Position numbers and translations under genes: made by a program. This document shows, one piece after another, positions 36,453 through 46,735 of a DNA stretch of 50,522 nucleotides. The DNA lies in assembly GCF_000264905.1 (NCBI RefSeq), contig NW_006763154.1, positions 171,844-222,365 of the forward strand, in the 5' to 3' direction. This DNA is from Stereum hirsutum FP-91666 SS1 (taxonomy: Eukaryota; Basidiomycota; Agaricomycetes; Russulales; Stereaceae). Each line of letters opens with the position of its first letter. Position 1 is the stretch's first letter. The notes under the pieces were generated by a model, which ran no database searches, was not told the origin of the DNA, and was given only the letters and a program-made list of their open reading frames with translations.

Positions 36453-37021
36453 ATGTCGGAAAAGTTTCGTGGAGCTTATAAGTAGATTAGATTACAATGG
36501 CCTGATAAGATCGATTATCATGGTTGGACCGGCCTTAAAAGCTCTTATCAGCCGGGCCGACAACTTATAATCACTCCCGACCAAGTGGCAAGATTCTGTT
36601 CCCCGATTAGGCATGCGCGCCGAGCCCCCCAGCTCGAAAATGCCTTCAAACTCGCTCAAATCAAACGTTGGGATGTCGCTCTATGGCCACAACCCACGAA
36701 AGTGACCATTCAACGTTATACCCGTGGCTCGACCGCCGAGACATAGCAAACTGCAATCATCATCGCTGTTGTACTCCTCGGCTTGCAGGAGCGGGGCCAC
36801 AGAGGGCCACACTAGCATGTCCGACCGCGTGCCCGAAGCGCCGTGAGATCTGGCCCCTTCTGGCCCCTTTTATTCATAATATTTATTAAGAAGCGCCCCG
36901 CTTATAAGGGGGCTTATAATGTGATTTACCCCCCCTGGTCATCATTACCAGACTCGGCCGGCCTGAAATGGCTTAAATGCCTTATAAGGCCTTATAATCC
37001 GGCCCCCAAAAATTCCGACAT
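36453..37021. mobile_element. 569-bp non-autonomous inverted-repeat element (MITE-like)
   Basis: The left end reads ATGTCGGAA and the right end TTCCGACAT, an exact 9-bp inverted repeat, flanked by AGTAGT on both sides. Both subterminal regions are crowded with CTTATAAG-like palindromes (near 36474 and 36563 on the left; several between 36899 and 36998 on the right). No transposase frame is present. It lies wholly inside intron 2 of the SDR pseudogene. Removing the element and one target copy leaves a 53-nt intron with a GTACAG donor and CTAGCAG acceptor, the normal size here. The family is not identified. Confidence 0.8.
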
Positions 37022-37633
37022 AGTAGTCAATGCATCCTGTACCCGTTGTTAAACAATACATGCAACTCGCACTCCTTCTCCATGAATTCTTCTGCCGCGC
37101 GCCTCACAGAAGTCAAATTCCCAAGGTCGAGCTTCAACCAATGAAAATTGTCCTTCTTCGTGCTGGCCTTCAGCTCTTCAATAGCCGCTGTCGCCTTTGC
37201 CTCTGATCGTGCGGCCATGTAAACGCGAGCGTTACGCGAAAGAAGAACCTGAGGACCGTCAACGCCGAATAGCATAGGTACAGTCAGCTACCTTAGTTTA
37301 TAATCGAGGGATTCAACGACCGCCGACGGTCAGGAAGGACGCACCGTGCCTGTCTCCTTTCCAATCCACGAATTTTAACCTGTGACGATGATGGTCTGTC
37401 CGGAGAGATCGGGCACATCTTCGCCAGTCCAGTGAGACTTGGGAGGAAAGACCTCACTTAATACACCAACACGGCCTTCGGCCATGGGGTCGTAGTTCCT
37501 GCAGCGATGAGGCATGTCGAATCAAGGAGCAGGAATAAACGGATAATGATGACGAGCATTGTCGTGCGAGACAGTGGTGAGAATTCACGAGAGCAGGAGA
37601 ATAAGGGCGAGTAGGGAAGCCCAAGCCTAAGTC

Positions 37634-37640
37634 TTTTATA
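37634..37640 (-). promoter_or_regulatory. TATA box of the SDR pseudogene
   Basis: TATAAAA on the minus strand, about 150 bp before the presumed ATG. Confidence 0.5.
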
Positions 37641-38591
37641 CCTCACGCCAAGTTCCAAGTACATCACCAAACCATACGAGCAGAATCAAAGATAATAAGA
37701 TGGTCATGGCAATTTGCAGCTCAGGCGTCTTCTGGGGACGACGCAAGTCAAGCCGTTCGGACGCGTGTCCTTCACGGCAGAGGTATGCAGCAAGCTACCT
37801 AAGTAATATCACATATCAGTACTTAATGCTTCTATCAAATAAGGGGAAGGATGAAGATAGGCATATGCCCGGGCTGCAGCATTTCAACGTACTGGATCAC
37901 GGACGTGCGCGGAGTCCGGCCGCCGACACAACTTCAACCTGAACAATTTCAGAAGCCCGCAATTGGAATCCAAATGTCGTGTGGCACCGTGGCGTATCTG
38001 TGCAGTACACGATGATGGTTCTGCTGGGGCTTGAAGCTAGTGGTAAACGATATAGAACAATGTCATATTCACCTTACAAGTAGCTCTAAGATATACCAAA
38101 GAAAAGAGAGAAGGGGTCTCTGGATCGCAAGAGCCCATCCCGGGCTTTTCGCTGCCCGGCCGCTCATCAAAGCGGTATGACTTCCGCACCACAAGTCTAT
38201 CATATAAGACTCCATTTCGGATTGGCGACTCGGATTCGATATTCATCAAGGAAGTACAATAGGCCAAAAAAATGGATCTGAGAATGGGGTATTCGAAGGT
38301 AGCTGGAAAACGTCAGACGTCGAGATTCAACATGCGAAGAGAGATCAGAACGATGGACAATCAACAGCAAAGTCAGTTGGCCAAACGTACCATGACCCCA
38401 TTGACCTTCCCAGCAGAGAATACGCTCCACATTACTGTTCTGTCGCGTGCTTCATTCCCCTTATCACGGTCCACCCAACAGACTTCTTCGACGTCCGCTC
38501 TCTTCATACTATCGTCCATACACAAACACGAAAACGGAGATCCAAAAGCGGAAAAAGAAAGAGAAATGATCGCCGAGGAAATGACACAAAC
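37641..38591. other. Intergenic, no gene seen
   Basis: Between the SDR promoter and the 3' end of the VHS-GAT gene. No supportable gene or element. Confidence 0.4.
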
Positions 38592-41094
38592 TCAGAACAA
38601 CCCCGCCAAATCCGCGAATGGATCCTTGCCCTGCGGCTGTTGTCCCTGTTGCTGCTGTGGGTGCTGTGGCCCTCCTTGCATGCCACCCGTCCCCGCCATT
38701 CCTCCTCCAGTCCCCGTTCCCACAGGACTCATCGGCTTAGGCGTCGACGGCAGCATGATCTGTCCGAACTGTGACGACGGCCTTGACTGGGACTGGGGAC
38801 TTGTCGTTCCTGACCCCGATCCCGACGCTGCTCCCATTCCCATACCGCCCATACCGCCCATGCCCCCGCTGTACTGTGGCTGGACTGACCCCATTGCTCC
38901 ACCTATACCAACACCACCAAAGCTTGGGTGTGACCCCATACCCATACCCATGCCCGCTCGTGTACCAGGATGTTGTGCTTGCTGCTGCTGCTGCTGTGGT
39001 TGTTGGAAATACGACTTCGACTGTTGCGCCGGCGCCGCATTGAACTGCGACATAATCGACGCAATCCCGTTCCCATTCCCGTTCCCGTTCGACCCGGCGC
39101 CTTGCCCGTGCCCATACCCGTGCACCGGCGCTGACCCCGACACCGAAAATAGTCCTGCCAGGTCATCCGCTGGTGTCCCGTTCCCGTTATTGGAGTGTGA
39201 TTGTGACGATGTTGGAGGTGGTGTTGGAGCGTCGTCGAAATCGATGAGTGAGAGATCGTTCTGCACGGACGAGCCTGCGAGTTCAGCGGGGATGGGGTTT
39301 GCGGCCGCCGTGAAGTCTCCTTTTTGGTAAGATTCGTAGCGGTTGAGAACGCTGTTGATTTGATCGTTGATTTGCAGGTAGGTGTCTGTGTAGTACGGCA
39401 TTTATGCGGCGTGGTGTGGGGAGAAGGGATGTACGACGTAGGAGGGACGCATGGAATGATGTGATGAGTAGAGGGAAGTGAAGAAGTGAGGATGAGGACG
39501 TACCGAGTGATTCTGGGTCTTCGGATTCGGCGTCGGAAATCCATTTCTGGATCTTCGGCCTGGAACTGATCAATATCGATGCGACTTGCTACAGTTTCAT
39601 CCACCAGAACCAACCAATTCGTGATCAGTACCGACTTAATGTGGCATTCTCGCCACAGCGCCACAAAAGAAAACTCACATCATAAACGTCACCCTTCGCG
39701 AACGCCTCCCCCCTCTCTGGATCCACATTGTCCAGGATCTCGTTCAACAAGATGACCTTCTGCTCGAGCTTGTTCAGTTCCGTGAGCGCTTGCGTTCTGT
39801 AGTCGGGCTTGGCTTCCGGATTTGCGCCGGCGAGGGTCTTCATGAGCTCTTGCGCGGCCGCGAGATCTCGGGGAGTCCCTCGTCGAATGAGTTCTTGCAG
39901 CTTGGCCGATTGGGCTTCACGATCTTCTTCCTCGAGCTCTTCAGCGGATTTAAGATTCTGTGGAGATCAAAGAGGGTCAGAGTATGTCGTAGGTGGGTGC
40001 ACTGTCAAGCATGAATCAGAGCCACAAGGTAGTTTGCTGGTTCCTTTGCCACAACGCGATGTGTATACATCAGCACAATTCATACATATCCTTGCGATCC
40101 AGGACATATCGAGACTTCATCGCGGCTCAGGGCCGAACCGCGTCGTTTTGCAGAGATGCAGAGTTGTAGACCGTTTGGTCTATGCCGCTACAGGTACAAG
40201 GACATGAACTAACGCGGTACTATGCGTGAGGAAGGGGCGTCTTCCCAGTTCGTGTCCTGTGGACGAAAGAACAACTAAATGATGACAGTCACAGCCTTGC
40301 GGCCGAAAGACGGCCGGAAGAGACGACTGATGTGGCACTCCGCGCTCGCGGCGAACACGAAAGCGATCTGGCAGAGTATACAAGTCTGAGTAGCACCAGC
40401 GGTCCTCTGGCCAGTAAATCGTGCCGCCAAATGCACACCGTATCTTTCCGCGAGAGTAATCGAGTAGACCGAAGAAAGATAGACACGTACCGAGGTGGCG
40501 ACAGCCGTCTCGTTCCTGTTCCCTCTTGGCATATCTCTGAACCTATAGCCTTTGAAGGTCAACAGTCTATGCATGTCCCTGATATTCCCCAAATCATCCT
40601 TCCATCTCGAGTCTGTGCAAATTCCTTCTTTCCACGTATGTATGAGCTCGAGTATACGGGACATAACCGGACCTGGGAATGGAGGCGGACGTTCCGGAAA
40701 GCGACGGACGAGCTCGTTCAGAAACTCTTTTGTTGCGATCTGAAGGTGGAATGGGTATCCACACGATTGGACGAGGGTGTCGAGGAGTGCGAGTGTGAGC
40801 ATGGCTATGTGTGGGTTCCGGTGGTTCACGAGTCGAGCGATGAGCATCGCGGCTTCTCGAGGTCTACATACAGATTAGACTATGGGTCCGCACATACGAA
40901 TGTATTATCGTCGAAACCGATGATGCGTACGTGTTTGCCTTCTTTTGGTTGATATACTCCGCGACTTCGAGGTGAATGGCATAATTGGGCTCTGGCATTG
41001 ACGCCGTCGTGGCTCGCGTTATCAGAATTTCGAGCGGGCTCGCTCGAAGCCAATTGGCACCAGGACTGCCGGGACCACTACTGAACAAGGCCAT
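38592..41094 (-). CDS. VHS-GAT domain vesicle-trafficking adaptor (GGA/TOM1-like)
   Basis: Expected to bind cargo, ubiquitin and/or Arf at trans-Golgi or endosomal membranes. Five exons (41094-40931, 40863-40491, 39957-39679, 39588-39504, 39385-38592) give 564 residues. The VHS domain fills about 15-165: SPLEILITRATTAS, ARLVNHRNPHIAMLTLALLD, GYPFHLQIATKEFLNELVRR, KDDLGNIRDMHRLLTFKGYRF. A GAT-like helical region follows (SAEELEEEDREAQSAKLQEL, GTPRDLAAAQELMKTL, LNKLEQKVILLNEILDNV, INDQINSVLNRYESY). The tail is Gly/Met/Gln-rich and disordered, with LIDFDD (clathrin-box-like) and a final DPFADLAGLF. No GAE ear is present, so it is closer to TOM1/LSB5-type than a full GGA. Intron 2 is 533 nt. Confidence 0.85.
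39958..40490 (-). other. Unusually long VHS-GAT gene intron (533 nt)
   Basis: Lies exactly between the VHS and GAT coding segments, GTACGT donor and CCACAG acceptor, phase 0. No conserved frame seen inside, although a small skipped exon at the domain boundary cannot be excluded. Confidence 0.6.
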
Positions 41095-41801
41095 CGAAGA
41101 AGGACAAGGACCTGATGAGAATAATAAAGGGTGACCGCTGGGAGCAAGCTGGGAGCAAGTAGGGGTGGCGGCTACAAGCAAACGTAATGAGCCAAGAGTT
41201 TCGACTTCCAGTGATTTGAATCCGTGGGAATTTTTCTTCGTAGCTCGTGCTTCCAGCTTCCTTTCCTGAGCACCATGTACTTACTGCGACGAGTGCACCA
41301 CCATCATCTCGGCTTTCCTCAGCTTTCATCCTCCTGTATTCCTTGGTCCCTCCTTGTAGGGCATGCCGAACTGGAACAAAATCGCGACGTAGGGGTGCTG
41401 CAAGCCGTCGGCTCTATGACCCTGTAGAGGTTCTCTTTGACGAGCCTGTCATATCTTTTAATTCTTATGAACTTTGGAGCTGAACGAACACCACCTCTTT
41501 CTTCAGAAGGCTCGTTCCCACTGGGCACCGTGACTTCTAACATCGCCCCTACACTTCCAATCGTTTACCAATATAGGGAGTAAAGTCTTTGTGACTATTG
41601 CATCAGTCGAATAACTGCCGAGTTGCAATGGAATTATAATAAAGAATTGACGGGCTCCTACTTTTGTAGGACCACTTTCGGGACCGATTTGGCCATGGGC
41701 TCTTCGCTCCGCCATGGATACGTCAGAGCACTACTCATAAAACGAGCATTTCCTTCCCGCTATGGTATCCAATATCACCGACCACCACGAACGAGACCAC
41801 C
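41095..41801. other. Intergenic, no gene assigned
   Basis: Contains short minus-strand frames near 41319-41543 with charged composition that I could not chain or recognise. Includes the VHS-GAT promoter. Confidence 0.35.
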
Positions 41802-42190
41802 ATGTCTGCTCGACCATTGTTGCCGAATCTAGAACCGCCGCCAGGTCATCTTAATGCCTGTACAATCTGCGTGGCTCACCTCGTCGTGGATCGCTCACTT
41901 CTGGATACGAGATTTCTATATTCCTCTTTCAGGTTGCGTATCCGCGATGTCCGCTCGGCTCTTGCCCCCCACTACTGGTTCTCCTGCAGAGAGTAAAAGG
42001 GCTCGTGAAACGGTGTATATTGTTGGCAGGAAGGAGAAGTATGAGGCAGGTTGCGATACTAGGAAGCACTCAAGAGGAACATCGCCTGGGGTGTGGCGAG
42101 CCGCACTGCCAGGACAGTCATGGACCAACTCAATGTTCACCTGTATTAGTTCGGCTTCTCGCTCACCATCATTCTTGCACTGAGCTGCAT
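41802..42190 (+). pseudogene. Decayed copy of exon 1 of the downstream alpha/beta hydrolase
   Basis: Starts with an ATG and a similar N-terminus (MSARPLLPNLEPPP against MPSRTLLPLEPSPV). It then aligns in shifted frames: SGYEIS...VAYPRCPL matches PGYEITTHVFPSAYPRCPS, and ESKRARETVYIVGRKEKYEA matches GSKEWARQTTESLASKKEAQ of the intact gene. Frameshifts and stops break it, and homology fades near 42190, before any downstream exon. A 5'-partial tandem duplicate. Confidence 0.7.
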
Positions 42191-42350
42191 ACGATGGCAC
42201 CCCTATCTCCTGCTCATCGGGCTTTCATTTCTTGGACGTCTGAGCGCTGAATGTAGACCCATCAGGCCTTCCGCCCTTTTCATGGGCAAAGGTCTTCTTT
42301 AAACGTTCGAAAGCAGTTTTACCCTGGTATCCGAGGAAGAGACCAGTCGT

Positions 42351-42358
42351 GCTTATAA
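42351..42358 (+). promoter_or_regulatory. TATA-like element of the alpha/beta hydrolase
   Basis: GCTTATAA about 90 bp before the ATG at 42446. Confidence 0.35.
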
Positions 42359-42445
42359 GAGCACCTTGCTCCCGCTCTGTCGACTGGAGCAGCAAGGTTC
42401 AAGGACCTCCTTTCCCATCGCCTTATTCCCCCGGCTGTAAGATCC

Positions 42446-44237
42446 ATGCCGTCTCGAACTCTTTTGCCCTTGGAACCGTCACCAGTCCTCCTCGAAGACT
42501 ATCCATGTTTGCCGTGCCCGCCACGCTCCGAATCATTCGCTCCTGGATACGAGATCACCACCCACGTCTTTCCGTCCGCGTATCCTCGATGTCCGTCTAG
42601 CCCGTGGACACCACCGCCTTTTGTACAAGATTCTCCCACCGGCAGTAAGGAGTGGGCCAGACAAACAACAGAATCTCTCGCTAGCAAGAAGGAGGCCCAG
42701 GAAGCAGGTCGCGATGCGAGACCTGCCAATCGAAACATCATCTGGACTGTAGCGAATCGCGTCGCCAAAATGTCAACCCCCGACGCAGACACCGATAACC
42801 GGCCCCGATTGACGCTCATCTTTCTCCACGGCATTGGTACGCACAAAGAGGTTCGACTAAGGGCAGTGGCTATATATGCAGGCTGGCACTTATTGATACT
42901 CCCTTCAGACTTGGGAGTCGACCATCAAGTCATTGCTTTATCATCTAGACTCTTCGTCCTGCGGCATAAATGTTGAAGAGTTATGGATGCTGGATTGCGT
43001 ACAGCATGGAGATGCTGGACTCTTGAACGAGGGTTTGTTGGGCGACACATGTACGCATCCTCAACTTTGCTACGCTACAGTCGAGATACTGATGCTGATT
43101 GACATCAGTTGACTGTGCTGATTACTCTCGAGACCTCATGAACTTTGTGCTGGCTTTCCTCCCTGACACCTCTCCGTGTTTGCGACAGAAGAGATATCCT
43201 ACCAACCTTCCACGACTTGCAGACGCGGAGGTGCAGCGCAGAAAGACGCAGGGTCTTCAACTCCGAACGTTGGTTGGTGTGGGACACTCTATGGGTGTTT
43301 GTGCTTTGTGAGTATTTCTGCCTATAGCGCACCCCTGTCGATACATTCTGACGAATATTCACGCTCTAGTATCCATCCGTCGATCCTCCATCCCTGCTTA
43401 TTTTCCTCCTTGATTCTTATTGAGTCCGTCACCACCCCACTGTCCATAAAGCATCTTGATATGCATCGCAAGAACGAAGAGATCTGTCTCCGGCGACGTT
43501 GGATATGGGAGTCAAGGTGTGCCAAGCTACTGTTCTGATCCTGAATCTTCTTGGACGTGACTTACATACTAACGCTATCGACGTTGCGGTAAACAGGGAC
43601 GAAGCGGTCTCCAGCATAAAGCAGAGCGCGTACTACAGACCGTGGCATGTCGGCGTCCTTGAGAATTACATCCGGTATGTCATCACGGAGACCGCTGAAG
43701 GCCAATATAGACTGAAGACGCATCCATTCTTCGTACGTGTCATACTTCATAATCGCCCTTGCTTTACGGCTCGTCATCGTTCATCTCACAATACGCTGCA
43801 GGAGGCGTTGATGCTCTTTGAGCGCTCCATAGTCTATGAAGCCTGGGATCTCCTCGCTGAGCTGAACCCAGAGGTTCCGTTGCATTGGGTATGGGGTGGT
43901 AAGAGCAGAAGAGGTGGAGGCAGAGAGATGCAGGCACAAACGTCTCACAGGCATCCCGGCAAAAATACTACCGTATGGTTCGAGGACGTGGATCATCTGG
44001 TAAGCAGCAATGTGGACACCCCATCTTTTTTTTCGGAACTCTCATTCTTTTGAATCTTCGCTTTATCTCGGAACAGCTCCCCCAGGAAGCGCCACACGAG
44101 TTAGGTAGGTCTCAAGATGCCGTTTATTACTTCGTAGAGACCATCTTCTGAAATTCTATGCCGATCTCATTCTAGCGGACGCTCTCTACCAATTCCTTCT
44201 CCAATCACACTCTACACCACCGAAGAGTAGATTGTGA
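42446..44237 (+). CDS. Alpha/beta hydrolase (AB hydrolase fold, serine nucleophile)
   Basis: Eight exons (42446-42850, 42909-43050, 43109-43307, 43370-43516, 43597-43732, 43802-43999, 44077-44104, 44176-44237) give 438 residues. The order is that of a fungal alpha/beta-hydrolase family often annotated near toxin or secondary-metabolite genes: PGYEITTHVFPSAYPRC at the N-terminus, oxyanion segment FLHGIGTHKE, WMLDCVQHGDAGLLN, nucleophile elbow GVGHSMG with Ser243, LILIESVTTP, and C-terminal VDHLLPQEAPHELAD bearing the likely catalytic His. No signal peptide, so cytosolic or peroxisomal. The tail ends KSRL*, close to but not a clear type-1 peroxisomal signal. Substrate unknown. A decayed copy of exon 1 lies just upstream. 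Confidence 0.88.
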
Positions 44238-44952
44238 GGCGTCTGAACCACTGGCTCGTGTATCTGATGCTCTTCTTGATATTTAATGTTGTGTCACAAA
44301 GGTTCAGCCCGAACGAGTATGTCGTCGAACAGGGACATATAGATATCACGACGCACATAGCGTGAGCCGTGGCGTAGTCGATTTTATTAAATTTCTTGTA
44401 ATTCACCCAAGTTGGTGTGACACTCAAGACTTGATTTGTGGGAACATATGAAGCAAAGCGAAGAGTAAAGCAACTACAAGTAAAGGATTTCCCTCAATGG
44501 ACAGACCCCGTGTTGATCACTAGCAGCCAGACACGTTCTGTAACTCTGCTACTTAGTCTACCAAATCTCGGGTCCCTGCCATAAAATGTAAAGATCACAG
44601 ACCTTATACGTTACGAGTCTTCTGAAGAGTTTTCAATCCAACTCTGAGCACTAGTGAGCCACTGCGAGATGAGGAAGTTTGCCATAAATTTCACCTTGCT
44701 CGTCCTAAAGTTCTTGACCCTCTTCCGAAAACATTCTGCTAGTTCCTTCCCGTTTCGTATCTCCTGAGCTTGTCCCGTAGCTTCAGCAATGATCGGACAC
44801 AGAGCGAGGCGACAACAAGGAAGCGCTTTATTCCCCAAAAAGGATCCGAGTTGCGCGCGTGAAACATTGACGGCAAGTGCCGCGTTGGCACTCCGACACC
44901 TCGTGCACCTTCCTTCTCTCCGTTTCGCTTTTGAGCTCCTGTCAACCACACG
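44238..44952. other. Intergenic, no gene seen
   Basis: Hydrolase 3' flank and promoter of the next gene. Minus-strand frames here are short and unrecognised. Confidence 0.4.
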
Positions 44953-45861
44953 ATGACGCTTTCCAGCTCGATTTTCGTGCGTAAGTCCTTTCCAACCCCC
45001 ATCCATTCTCCAGGCTATAGAGCTCATCATGGTATCCTAGGCTTGAGACAGCTGTGGCGGCGCTACTACAGTCGCTGTTATAGGTGGTGGTTTCGCAACT
45101 TTACCTCCTTCGACAGAGTCTGCCGTTCGCAGCACCCCATCCGCCTCCTCTGGACCATCTATTGGCCTTTCCCAAGCCAATGGCCTCTCCCACCAAGACT
45201 CTCCGTTGCCCAGATTCGTCGCAACCCAGCCTTGGTCTACGAACGACGTGCCCTGATGCGCACGTTACTCTACACGCCCCGGTGGGTCGCGCGTGATACG
45301 CCACTTAACTCCCTCTACCGTATCTACGAGGTCGCCTGCGTGGGCGACATGAACGGCCTCATGCTCGAGTCGCAGTACTTTTGGCACTTGCGCCCCGAGT
45401 GGGCAGTAAAAGACATCCCGGACCCTCACGATCCGGACCCTGTTCGGTACGCTGTTCTGGCTGGGGTGGCGGAGAGTTTGGCGGAGAGCATCAACTATAG
45501 GTTGGATCTGGGTTTGACGCGTACTGGAAACCCGGATCACCCTGAGTTTCGACCGGCGACAGAGGAGGAGAAGGTCTCACTGAAGGAATATCAACCTGAC
45601 TGGGCCATTCATGCGCCACCCTGTTCTAGGCGTGTTTTGATTGGGTGTGATGATAGTGTAGAGGATGACGGCACGAGCTGGGGTTATGCTGCGTTCACCA
45701 AGCGGAATATCGTGGCCGATGTGTCCGGAATGTATAATCTCTGGTACGGCTCTCAATTCATCAGCTTAGTTTCCTGCTGGTTAGATGCTGGACTGAATTT
45801 CCCTTTGCATGTAGAAAATCTCCCCGAGTGGCTCTCCGTGCAAGGTCATACCTCGTCCTGA
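44953..45861 (+). CDS. Hypothetical protein, 302 aa
   Basis: A single open frame, long and uniform in composition, but I do not recognise the family. The N-terminal ~75 residues are rich in Arg, Trp and Tyr (LWRRYYSRCYRWWFRNF), then IRLLWTIYWPFPSQWPLPP. The middle is helical (YERRALMRTLLYTPRW, NSLYRIYEVACVGDMNGLML), followed by an acidic half with HPEFRPATEEEKVSLKEYQP and VLIGCDDSVEDDGTSWGYAA. No clear transmembrane segment or signal peptide. An intron may lie near the start (a GTGCGTAAG donor at about 44977 and CTCCAG near 45013), which would shorten the N-terminus. The open frame alone does not settle this. Confidence is in coding status, not function. Confidence 0.55.
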   Translation: MTLSSSIFVRKSFPTPIHSPGYRAHHGILGLRQLWRRYYSRCYRWWFRNFTSFDRVCRSQHPIRLLWTIYWPFPSQWPLPPRLSVAQIRRNPALVYERRALMRTLLYTPRWVARDTPLNSLYRIYEVACVGDMNGLMLESQYFWHLRPEWAVKDIPDPHDPDPVRYAVLAGVAESLAESINYRLDLGLTRTGNPDHPEFRPATEEEKVSLKEYQPDWAIHAPPCSRRVLIGCDDSVEDDGTSWGYAAFTKRNIVADVSGMYNLWYGSQFISLVSCWLDAGLNFPLHVENLPEWLSVQGHTSS

Positions 45862-46531
45862 TAGCATCTGTCGCAAGCACACTCAGTTACCGGTATCCAC
45901 GCTTGCAGGCCACGGCTACTTCAAATATTGTCTTCGACCACGCTTTCTAGTCTACCTTTGATCGTATAGCACCTGCATGTGCGCACTACAAAGCTGTGTA
46001 CTTGTGCGGAGGTCCCACTCTGCCGTTTCTCTCTACTCTCCCTCGTCGTCTCACCCACTTCGGGATCTCGTTTTATTCTATGTATTCTTGTTTTTAGGGA
46101 GAGCTACTGGTCAATGCTCAGAGCTGGAAAGTGTGTGCTTTCAATACCATTGTCCGAATCTGTACCAGTGCGTAGCTACGTAGTCTCTGTCTGTCCATAA
46201 TTTAGGATTGCCTTCCCCAGTCTCCTTGTCCTTCGGCAGGTCCTTTGCAAGCACCGCGTCCTCTGCCCCAGCTCCGTTTCCTGAACATGGGTTAGGTGGT
46301 AAGGTTTTGCATTAGAGCAATCAGAATCTCTCGAAAATTAACATGGCGCTGCAACTGTCTGTTGGCCTGCTCCAAGGTAATGCTTACTTCACTGGTCCAA
46401 TCGTATAAAATTGCTAAAAGACGCCACAGCGCCAGGAGCGACCCAAGACCCAGGTGATCCTAGTTCCGAGTCATTTCCTCGCCGAAGGCATGAGGCGTGA
46501 GATTGATCATATATAGTTCTCAGTAGAATAG
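45862..46531. other. Intergenic, no gene seen
   Basis: No supportable gene; contains upstream sequence of the next gene. Confidence 0.4.
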
Positions 46532-46539
46532 TATATAAA
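46532..46539 (+). promoter_or_regulatory. TATA box of the nucleotidyltransferase-like gene
   Basis: TATATAAA about 200 bp before the ATG at 46736. A GTAAGT donor near 46611 allows a 5' UTR intron, not proven. Confidence 0.5.
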
Positions 46540-46735
46540 GCTCAAGTCTTCTTTTCTCTCAATATAACTCACTTTGCGTCTCGCATTCGCGAGCTACCTT
46601 CCTAAACCAGGTAAGTGTACACTCGTTCAAAGGAAATGGGGCTTGCTTCACTCCTAAGGCCCCATCTTCACTCGCTCACTTCTTTCCACCACCCTCTCAA
46701 GCACCAATTATCGCCTCTACCGAATACCCACGACC

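Larger units (their letters stand above)
35495..37485 (-). pseudogene. Short-chain dehydrogenase/reductase pseudogene
   Basis: Homologous to fungal NAD(P)-dependent SDRs of the WW-oxidoreductase/retinol-dehydrogenase type. Exon remains: 37485-37345, 37248-37043, 36414-36341, 36269-36039, 35975-35906, 35847-35705, 35602-35495, about 323 residues once the broken base is discounted. Visible family blocks are PDLSGQTIIVTG, KLDLGNLTSV, LFNNGG, RIVNTSSS and the catalytic Tyr-x3-Lys in QLYGQSKL. Lesions: a TAA replaces a codon in the Gly-rich cofactor loop (ACA GGT TAA AAT), with the next Gly changed to Trp; a run of six T (minus strand, 36256-36261) has one base too many and breaks exon 4. A 569-bp inverted-repeat element sits in intron 2. 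A TATAAAA box at 37634-37640 and the splice sites are preserved, so decay is recent. Confidence 0.85.

Noticed and set aside
38272..39330. 352-residue plus-strand frame rich in Cys/Pro
   Set aside because: It is the antisense of the Gly/Met/Gln-rich tail of the VHS-GAT protein; the Cys and Pro runs are the complements of Gln and Gly codons.
42838..42908. Hydrolase intron donor GTACGC after HGI
   Set aside because: Skipping it keeps GTHKE followed by TWES in phase, as in the family; the intron starts at 42851.
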